From positions 1 through 54,179 of the IMG/VR virus record IMGVR_UViG_3300030102_004502: a stretch of DNA of 54,179 nt. The stretch is one strand, 5' to 3'. Origin of the DNA: a virus. A model generated the notes under the pieces. It was not told where the DNA came from. It made no database searches and was given only the letters and a program-made list of their open reading frames with translations. Made by a program: the position numbers and the translations under genes. Shown here piece by piece: positions 49,219 to 54,179 of the stretch. Position 1 is the first letter of the stretch, and each line of letters begins with the position of its first letter.

Positions 49219-49741
49219 GGAAGTAATCATACTCATTTAGAGTCATTACATTGACGTTGATTGCTATCCGATATTCCTTTGTTTTTGATGGCAAAGGTGA
49301 GTGATAGTATGTAGCAGGGAAGATAAGGAGTTCACCTTCCACTGGTTTATGTATATACTCTTCTCCACCCAATAAAAACATGATGTCACCTGACTGTGGT
49401 GGTTTCCGTAGGTAGAAGACAGTAGATATATCTTTCTTTACTTTCTCAGGCATGTGGTTGTGCATAAAACTCACAGTCCTATCCTGATTAGATACGTACG
49501 CCCAACTCTTATTGAATATTCTATCTGGTATATCTGCCTTAGGATATAGTGTTATAACTTCTTGTTTTATTATATCAAATAGGGGTTGAAAGAATCCTAG
49601 ATTATTAGGTGCTATATCAAATACATACTCACCTCTCTTATAGTTTTTACTACTCCATTTATGTTGTAGTATAAGTTTATTGCAGAGCAGTTCTACATCA
49701 TCTGCCCAATCAAGACCAATATGTTTAGAGTGAAGATGCAT
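49208..49741 (-). CDS. 2OG-Fe(II) oxygenase
   Basis: 177 residues. VSFMHNHMPEKVKKDISTVF (H94, H96), LIFPATYYHSPLPS (H147) and EYRIAINVNV (R158) mark a small phage 2OG oxygenase. YLRKPPQSGDIMFLLG is the typical central strand pair. It is next to another oxygenase upstream; substrate unknown. Confidence 0.75.
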   Translation of the reverse strand: MHLHSKHIGLDWADDVELLCNKLILQHKWSSKNYKRGEYVFDIAPNNLGFFQPLFDIIKQEVITLYPKADIPDRIFNKSWAYVSNQDRTVSFMHNHMPEKVKKDISTVFYLRKPPQSGDIMFLLGGEEYIHKPVEGELLIFPATYYHSPLPSKTKEYRIAINVNVMTLNEYDYFLDN

Positions 49742-50305
49742 TTAATCGTAATGTCCTTCTGGTGGTACAGGTGCTGATGGTTGACCTCGATTCAACTCTT
49801 CATTAGGGTATGCACAGAATATCTGCACAGACAATCTCAATCCTGCTCCCTCATTTACCATGATAGGGGTGACAGCATGATCTTCTCCATACTCATTTAT
49901 CATGAGCATATTTCTTTGAGGATGCATGCACTTCAATTCTTCAGTATCTTTTTCTCTCCACATGAATACACCACCCTTTTCTGGTACCCAATCATTCAAA
50001 TATAATGTAGCACCGTAGATGTTCATGTTGTCATCATGCCAGTTGATACCAGAACCTGGTAACCACAAATGATAGTTTATATTTGTAGGTACTCTGTCAA
50101 AGTATTGTGTGAGTTGATTCCTAAGATCATTGAATTGATATACCTCAGGTCTAGAAGAGAAACAAAATTGTTTGAAACCTTTAGTTAGTGGAGCATTCCA
50201 TTTCCATTTGGATATACCCCAAACATCTTGCGTCTTCTTCTTTTGTATTTCATCGAGACATCTATCGATGAGTTCATCTGATACTGCGTTATGAATGATT
50301 CGCAT
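49742..50305 (-). CDS. 2OG-Fe(II) oxygenase
   Basis: 187 residues. GSGINWHDDNMNIYGATLYL (H90, D91/D92), EYGEDHAVTPIMVNEGAGLR (H143, R157) and LSVQIFCAYPNEE define the core; GGVFMWREKD lies between. It is less like the previous oxygenase than its position suggests, so the two are not a recent duplication. It overlaps talC by 17 nt. Confidence 0.75.
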   Translation of the reverse strand: MRIIHNAVSDELIDRCLDEIQKKKTQDVWGISKWKWNAPLTKGFKQFCFSSRPEVYQFNDLRNQLTQYFDRVPTNINYHLWLPGSGINWHDDNMNIYGATLYLNDWVPEKGGVFMWREKDTEELKCMHPQRNMLMINEYGEDHAVTPIMVNEGAGLRLSVQIFCAYPNEELNRGQPSAPVPPEGHYD

Positions 50306-50948
50306 TTGCTATGCTCTCTAAATCTGCATTGAAAAGTTCTAACCCCTTGTCAGTCAAGATGTGGTTGTACATCTTTTCAAATACTGATGGTGGCATTGTA
50401 ACTATGTCGGCACCTCTAGCGAATGAACCAGACACACCAGACACATCTCTAATAGATGCAGATAGTATCTCTGTCTCATGAACACCTTGCATTGTGAATA
50501 TACTATTGATTTCTTGAATCAAATCTAATCCATTTACAGAGTTGTCATTCAATCTGCCCACAAAAGGAGAAACATACTTTGCTCCTGCCTTTGCTGCAAG
50601 GATTGCCTGTGCTGCTGAGAATATCAAAGTTACATTTACATTTATAAGATTTCTTTTCAACTCTCTGCATACCCATAGACCTTCAACAGTACATGGAACC
50701 TTGATGGTTGCAACCTTTCCAAACAAAGTAGCAAGTCTCTTGCCTTCTTCTACCATCTCCATGGCATTACCACCAACCTCCATACTGATGTCAGTGAGTC
50801 CTAACTCTGCTAACTCTTCGTAGACTTTGATGGGATCTCTACCACTCTTACGTATAAGTGTTGGGTTTGTTGTGACACCGTCTATAAGACCAGTGACATA
50901 GTGCTTGTTGATCACTTCTGTATCGGCAGTGTCAAGAAAAATTCTCAT
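50289..50948 (-). CDS. talC: Transaldolase, FSA/TalC type
   Basis: 219 residues. MRIFLDTADTEVINKH, GVTTNPTLIRKSGRD, ATIKVPCTVEG (Schiff-base K83) and NVTLIFSAAQAILAAKAGA are the short TalC transaldolase family. Phage TalC speeds the pentose phosphate pathway for NADPH and ribose; cyanophages carry it with cp12, which is also present here. A divergent gene starts 66 nt upstream. Confidence 0.95.
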   Translation of the reverse strand: MRIFLDTADTEVINKHYVTGLIDGVTTNPTLIRKSGRDPIKVYEELAELGLTDISMEVGGNAMEMVEEGKRLATLFGKVATIKVPCTVEGLWVCRELKRNLINVNVTLIFSAAQAILAAKAGAKYVSPFVGRLNDNSVNGLDLIQEINSIFTMQGVHETEILSASIRDVSGVSGSFARGADIVTMPPSVFEKMYNHILTDKGLELFNADLESIANANHS

Positions 50949-50983
50949 GTTTCTAGGTATTTTTATCGTTGGATATATATTAT

Positions 50984-50991
50984 CATAAATA
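50984..50991 (+). promoter_or_regulatory. Late-promoter-like CATAAATA
   Basis: ATCATAAATACGG, one mismatch from TATAAATA, 24 nt before the ATG at 51015. It fits a late unit encoding exported or structural proteins on the plus strand. Confidence 0.5.
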
Positions 50992-51014
50992 CGGCTAGAA
51001 TGCTACGTATAAGA

Positions 51015-51506
51015 ATGAAAAAACTTATTCCTTTTATTATGTTAGCGTTAGCTGCTCCGATGACTGCTCGTGCAGACATTACTCACAGACTGTCATCAAG
51101 TGTTCAGTTACAAGTGAACGCAGCAGCAACACAGGTTGAGAGGATCGGATCCTCATTCTCTATCACTGGCAACGGTGTCGATACAACAGATGGTACAACA
51201 GCTGGTACTGTTTCTGTTGGTACTATAACTTCAGGTGTTTATGCTCCTGGTACTATAGCAGCAACTCAGGATGTACCTGGTGCAGCTTTCAGCTTTACCC
51301 AGTCATACACCCAAGCAGACGCTGTTCCAACATCAGCTCCAACAGTAGGTGCTGTAGGAAACTTCAGTAATCAAACTTCTACTGCTGCTGGTACAAAAGA
51401 CACACTCGCTGGAACTATAACCAGTGCAGGTGCTATGACAATAACTGCTGGTGGTGCAGGTACTTCAGCTACAGGACAGCATGTCACTGAACTTACTATA
51501 AAATAA
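51015..51506 (+). CDS. Secreted virion-type protein, Thr/Gly/Ala-rich
   Basis: 163 residues from the ATG at 51015, chosen because it gives a signal peptide (MKKLIPFIMLALAAPMTARA) directly. An ATG at 51000 would add five basic residues. The rest is Ala/Thr/Gly/Ser-rich with repeats such as GTVSVGTITSGVYAPGT and AGTITSAGAMTITAGG, typical of extended phage surface proteins. Export by phage proteins of this kind suggests envelope localisation or virion association. No enzyme motif. Confidence 0.65.
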   Translation: MKKLIPFIMLALAAPMTARADITHRLSSSVQLQVNAAATQVERIGSSFSITGNGVDTTDGTTAGTVSVGTITSGVYAPGTIAATQDVPGAAFSFTQSYTQADAVPTSAPTVGAVGNFSNQTSTAAGTKDTLAGTITSAGAMTITAGGAGTSATGQHVTELTIK

Positions 51507-51512
51507 GGAGTT

Positions 51513-51605
51513 ATGGTAACAAATGAAACTGTATCGTGCGATAACTGTCAGTGCACTTGTCCTTGCGACTGCACCGACTGCGATTGCAGTCCCTGTGGTC
51601 CCTAA
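51513..51605 (+). CDS. Possible overlapping 30-residue Cys-rich ORF
   Basis: From ATG at 51513 in the +1 frame relative to the next gene, with nine Cys in 30 residues (VSCDNCQCTCPCDCTDCDCS then PCGP), a metallothionein-like spacing. AAGGAG lies only 2 nt upstream of this ATG but 12 nt from the ATG of the next gene. It may simply arise because the Ala codons of the overlapping signal peptide become TGC in this frame. Reported as uncertain. Confidence 0.3.
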   Translation: MVTNETVSCDNCQCTCPCDCTDCDCSPCGP

Positions 51606-51966
51606 CTTCACACAGGGCTCGATGACCAGCCACACGGAAACGACTTCCACCGTGACAGAGACGATTAATTCTATGGATTACTCGACAGGCTGGACATACT
51701 CGGTAACGGGGACAAACGTACAACACGATGGCACGAGCATGTCACCCGATGTGGGGACTGCTCAATCTAATACTTTGAATGGAGTGACTTCATCATGGAC
51801 TGGTTTAGACTTAGAACAAAAACCAAACTGGACACAGCAAAACGTAGGACAATCGTTCCAATTCACGGAGCACTACAATGGCCCAGGCTTACAGACACAG
51901 ACAATAATACAAAGAACAACAACAATACAAAGCGTCACAGATACAACCTCAATCTTCAGTCAATAA
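51523..51966 (+). CDS. Secreted virion-type protein, Ser/Thr-rich
   Basis: 147 residues. Signal peptide MKLYRAITVSALVLATAPTA, then Thr/Ser-rich sequence (SHTETTSTVTETINSMDYS) and aromatic strand segments (TGWTYSVTGTNVQHDG, SFQFTEHYNGPG). I associate this type with cyanophage structural or surface proteins. Codons in its first 230 nt contain many CG pairs, unlike most of the window, perhaps because of an overlapping frame. Its 3' end overlaps the next gene by 172 nt if that gene starts at 51795. Confidence 0.65.
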   Translation: MKLYRAITVSALVLATAPTAIAVPVVPNFTQGSMTSHTETTSTVTETINSMDYSTGWTYSVTGTNVQHDGTSMSPDVGTAQSNTLNGVTSSWTGLDLEQKPNWTQQNVGQSFQFTEHYNGPGLQTQTIIQRTTTIQSVTDTTSIFSQ

Positions 51967-52817
51967 GTACATCAGTACTATCCGTCCTTAGTCTTTTTAC
52001 CATAACTACCCCAGTCTTAGCAAACACAGACGTGGGGGGAGTTTCTGCTACCGCTAATCCAGTCGCCAACTCTTCAGGATCAGTAACCAATCAAGCTATA
52101 CAGGTGTTACAAGGACCTTATATTACCAACACTTATAGTAATGGTATACAGTGTCAAGGTGCTACCATGAACCTTACTCCGTTCTTCACTGGGAGTCTCA
52201 GCGAGCAGCATCCTTACGAAGATTATTGGATGGATCCAGTGTACAACATGCTAGACGCCAATGATGACGGTGTACCCGATAATCCAGGTGAAATTTTATT
52301 TTATAAACCAACAAGAACAGGTCAGAAGAACAACCAGAATATATCAATAGGTATCAGTGGTACTATAAGTTGGCCACTTGATAGGAAATTGACTCAGTTA
52401 TGTAAAGAGGCAGCAACACAGCAGATAGCATTCATCGAGCAGACAAATGCCAACAAGAGATTGGACTTTGAGATAGCTCGTTTAAAAAATTGTGGAGAAC
52501 TAATGAAGGCTGGAATTATGTTCCATCCAAAGTCTCCTTACTACTCTGTATGTGCTGATGTTGTATTGGTAAACCCACCAAATACATTACCAAATCATAC
52601 TCACTCTATCCCTTCAACTTCTTATTCTTTTTCGGAGCCTTCAAAGGAGGTAGACCCCTCTTCTCCCGATACTTATTTGATCTCACCTCCTGAGGAGACA
52701 AAGTCCGATGACGTCCCAGTTTCTTCTTCACAGTATCAGTTGCCTTCTTTATTAGAGGTTTCACAGCCCTCAGAATCAAATCCGCTAGGGGTTTTGCAAA
52801 TAGGGCAGACGCAGTAG
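51795..52817 (+). CDS. Secreted virion-type protein with Pro/Ser-rich end
   Basis: 340 residues if the only ATG in frame (51795) is used; GGAG lies 10 nt upstream. A hydrophobic signal-like stretch (SVLSVLSLFTITTPVLA) appears only near residue 60, so a start further in by a non-ATG codon is possible. The conserved core is FTGSLSEQHPYEDYWMDPVY, DANDDGVPDNPGEILFYKPT and WPLDRKLTQLCKEAATQQIA. The last 75 residues are Pro/Ser-rich and overlap the converging virion gene by 212 nt. Confidence 0.6.
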   Translation: MDWFRLRTKTKLDTAKRRTIVPIHGALQWPRLTDTDNNTKNNNNTKRHRYNLNLQSISTSVLSVLSLFTITTPVLANTDVGGVSATANPVANSSGSVTNQAIQVLQGPYITNTYSNGIQCQGATMNLTPFFTGSLSEQHPYEDYWMDPVYNMLDANDDGVPDNPGEILFYKPTRTGQKNNQNISIGISGTISWPLDRKLTQLCKEAATQQIAFIEQTNANKRLDFEIARLKNCGELMKAGIMFHPKSPYYSVCADVVLVNPPNTLPNHTHSIPSTSYSFSEPSKEVDPSSPDTYLISPPEETKSDDVPVSSSQYQLPSLLEVSQPSESNPLGVLQIGQTQ

Positions 52818-53406
52818 CAACAGTTGCTATGACTGCTGTAGTCGTAACCACGTTTGTAGTTGGTAAATATTTTTCAATAGCAGTAGTAGGTTCATATAAT
52901 ACTACACAGGTCGTGCCTTGGAGTTCATGACCTATAACCTTCTCATCTCCACTTTGAGATAGATCACCCACTCTTGGTTGACCTGGTGCAGGACATGGTT
53001 GTTCCTCTGTACCTAGATCAGTAGTCTCAGGAACCTCTGGTGCACCTGGTGGATCTGGTGGAGGTACAACATCAGGTGGGGGTGCTTCTGTCGTTATTAT
53101 TATATCTTCTGGTACATAGTCCATCGCATCAAAGGATGGATACTGACCGTCACATAAAACAACAGTCCCATCACTGTCATCCGTGACAAGTGAGGGACTT
53201 TTTCCTTCGTCTTCTGGGTGTGCTTCTACACAACCTGGTAAATCTACTATTGGTTTCCCAATGTACACTGTAACTGGGACTGTTACGTTAGGTACAGAGG
53301 GTGCATTGAATACTTTTATATTTGGCACGTTGAGAACTCTGATAGGAGGTATAGTTACCTCTATCTTATTCACACTTGGAGAGTGTATGAAGTCAAGTTC
53401 TTCCAT
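52606..53406 (-). CDS. Pro-rich virion-type protein
   Basis: 266 residues. The first part is strand-rich (TIPPIRVLNVPNIKVFNAP) with a Pro/Thr/Glu-rich middle (PPPDVVPPPDPPGAPEVPE), one hydrophobic segment at about 185-205 (NVVTTTAVIATVATASALFA) and a basic end (KAPKKNKKLKG). It has the composition of membrane-active or tail-tip structural proteins. It converges with the plus-strand gene ending at 52817 and overlaps the gene upstream by 14 nt. Confidence 0.65.
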   Translation of the reverse strand: MEELDFIHSPSVNKIEVTIPPIRVLNVPNIKVFNAPSVPNVTVPVTVYIGKPIVDLPGCVEAHPEDEGKSPSLVTDDSDGTVVLCDGQYPSFDAMDYVPEDIIITTEAPPPDVVPPPDPPGAPEVPETTDLGTEEQPCPAPGQPRVGDLSQSGDEKVIGHELQGTTCVVLYEPTTAIEKYLPTTNVVTTTAVIATVATASALFAKPLADLILRAVKPLIKKATDTVKKKLGRHRTLSPQEVRSNKYREKRGLPPLKAPKKNKKLKG

Positions 53407-53563
53407 CTTCTAAGTAACAATACTCACATGCATTTGGGTGACCTATGAGTTCTGGGATGTCATGCTTTGCTTGCTGTAGTGCTTGGAAAGCATCATCAGC
53501 GTACTCACAGATCTCTATAACGTTGTTCATCATGTCATGATAACCTACGACATAGTGTTTCAT
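53393..53563 (-). CDS. 56-residue conserved-type small protein
   Basis: ATG at 53563, stop at 53393-53395. The sequence (KHYVVGYHDMMNNVIEICEY, ADDAFQALQQAKHDIPE and a CEYC motif near the end) resembles a small protein I have seen in cyanophages. It is helical; the Cys pair could bind a metal. It overlaps the Pro-rich gene by 14 nt, which supports coding. Confidence 0.65.
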   Translation of the reverse strand: MKHYVVGYHDMMNNVIEICEYADDAFQALQQAKHDIPELIGHPNACEYCYLEDGRT

Positions 53564-53610
53564 AGTTCTGTATTATTTACTACATTACTATGTACTATAC
53601 CACAGGTATC

Positions 53611-54015
53611 TTATGATGACTTTTTATTTGGACTCGCTGATATTGTCACGGGACCCTGTTCTAACCTGATTGTTTGAGTGGGTGCTGCTTCTGCTGCTTT
53701 GGCGATGAGCATCTCCATATCCTTCTTGGTTATGTTAACACCTCCACCATTTTCACCGTTCTTTTTCTTACCACCGGTCTGGATTCCGAACGTAGCTGTA
53801 ACTCCCGTAAACACCGAAGCTATAAAGGTCGGATCGATCTTGTCTTGTTCCCAACCTGGTATTGTGACGTAATTCAATGTTAATATTGCACCAGACCACA
53901 CCAGAATACCAAGGCGAACAAATGTACTAAGGATTAATAACTGTTCTTCTTTATCTTCAGCAAACTCTTGTAGTTTACCTATAGGACCTTTAGGTTTGTC
54001 CTTCTTATCTTCCAT
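53611..54015 (-). CDS. Small membrane protein, holin candidate
   Basis: 134 residues. Two hydrophobic segments: 25-48 (LLILSTFVRLGILVWSGAIL) and 63-80 (PTFIASVFTGVTATFGIQTG), with charged ends at both sides and a Gly/Asn/Lys-rich linker. The architecture fits a phage holin or membrane anchor. A perfect late promoter precedes it (54037-54044). Lysis function is a guess; no endolysin is seen nearby. Confidence 0.55.
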   Translation of the reverse strand: MEDKKDKPKGPIGKLQEFAEDKEEQLLILSTFVRLGILVWSGAILTLNYVTIPGWEQDKIDPTFIASVFTGVTATFGIQTGGKKKNGENGGGVNITKKDMEMLIAKAAEAAPTQTIRLEQGPVTISASPNKKSS

Positions 54016-54019
54016 CTAG

Positions 54020-54036
54020 AAACTGCTAGGCAGTTT
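54020..54036 (-). promoter_or_regulatory. Leader hairpin of the membrane-protein gene
   Basis: Minus strand AAACTGC-CTA-GCAGTTT, a 7-bp stem with 3-nt loop, between the late promoter and the ATG at 54015. It could protect the 5' end of the late mRNA. Confidence 0.4.
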
Positions 54037-54044
54037 TATTTATA
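54037..54044 (-). promoter_or_regulatory. T4-type late promoter TATAAATA
   Basis: CTATAAATAAAAC on the minus strand, about 22 nt before the ATG at 54015. It overlaps the TAA stop of the upstream partial gene. Confidence 0.65.
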
Positions 54045-54179
54045 GTGCTGGAGGTGTAGGTAGTGAAGGTATTGCAGGTCCTGTAGCATCAGGTAGATCA
54101 ACACTAGGTAGTGACTCAGTAACGCTTCCCATCACTGCTTCAAGTGCTTTCTCTTTGACACTCTCAATGATAGCGTCTA
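54040..54179 (-). CDS. Unknown protein, C-terminal part only
   Basis: The frame enters from the right edge and ends with TAA at 54040-54042; about 45 residues are seen, helical and acidic (IIESVKEKALEAVMGSVTE) and then a Pro-rich end (DATGPAIPSLPTPPAL). Composition resembles the neighbouring virion-type proteins. Confidence 0.6.
   Translation of the reverse strand, partial: DAIIESVKEKALEAVMGSVTESLPSVDLPDATGPAIPSLPTPPAL

Noticed and set aside
1-54179. CRISPR arrays, insertion sequences, rRNA and tRNA genes
   Set aside because: No regularly spaced direct repeats, transposase motifs, rRNA-like blocks or convincing tRNA cloverleaf were noticed; a computational scan would be needed to exclude them fully.

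Overview
The window is part of the genome of a T4-like marine cyanophage (a cyanomyovirus infecting Prochlorococcus or Synechococcus). T4-type virion and replication genes (baseplate hub and wedge proteins, gp4, gp32, gp33, gp59) sit beside typical cyanophage auxiliary genes: psbA (photosystem II D1), talC (transaldolase), cp12 (Calvin-cycle regulator), phoH, thyX and a glutaredoxin. Almost all genes are on the minus strand, packed with 1-30 nt overlaps (ATGA, TAATG). Two short plus-strand blocks interrupt this: gp4-gp48-gp53 at 10772-14055 and secreted or virion proteins at 51015-52817. The window opens and closes inside genes.

Layout. 1-10741 (-): tail and baseplate module with fibre-like proteins, a separate beta-helical spike, a gp5-like hub without a lysozyme domain, cp12, a gp27-like hub, two long tape-measure-like proteins, and a gp26-like protein followed by a 59-residue ORF that may be reached by a -1 frameshift. 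10772-14055 (+): gp4, an unknown protein, gp48, gp53. 14032-21266 (-): two 2OG-Fe(II) oxygenases, gp32, gp59, gp33, a RecB-like nuclease, PhoH and a radical SAM enzyme. 21284-30540 (-): a second radical SAM enzyme, a carbamoyltransferase split into separate C- and N-domain genes plus a second N-domain paralogue, ThyX, a third radical SAM enzyme, glutaredoxin, another oxygenase and many very small genes. 30608-31690 (-): psbA with its own promoter and terminator. 31828-50305 (-): an 18-kb glycan cluster with about a dozen glycosyltransferases of distinct families, nucleotide-sugar enzymes (GDP-mannose 3,5-epimerase type, dTDP-glucose 4,6-dehydratase, an E1-type 3-dehydrase, a cupin isomerase), a methyltransferase and four interleaved 2OG oxygenases. 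50289-54179: talC, secreted structural proteins, a Pro-rich virion protein and a small membrane protein.

Regulation can be read in unusual detail. Six minus-strand sigma70-like promoters (near-consensus boxes; spacers of 17 or 18 nt) have their -35 box in the last codons or stop codon of the upstream gene. Perfect T4-type late promoters (TATAAATA) lie ahead of several genes, and two are formed by the codons TAT AAA TAA that end the upstream gene. Three near-identical junctions (hairpin, T7, TATGC, -10 hexamer, 6 nt, ATG) join a terminator to what looks like a leaderless promoter for a small gene.

Most notable for follow-up: a possible frameshifted tail-assembly chaperone pair in a T4-like phage; the terminator/leaderless-promoter cassettes; an apparent non-coding transcript beside psbA; the split carbamoyltransferase with two alternative N subunits and associated radical SAM paralogues; and a phage-encoded hydroxylation-plus-glycosylation cluster with its own sugar-nucleotide supply. 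Functions are assigned from recognised motifs and gene order only; no database search was run.
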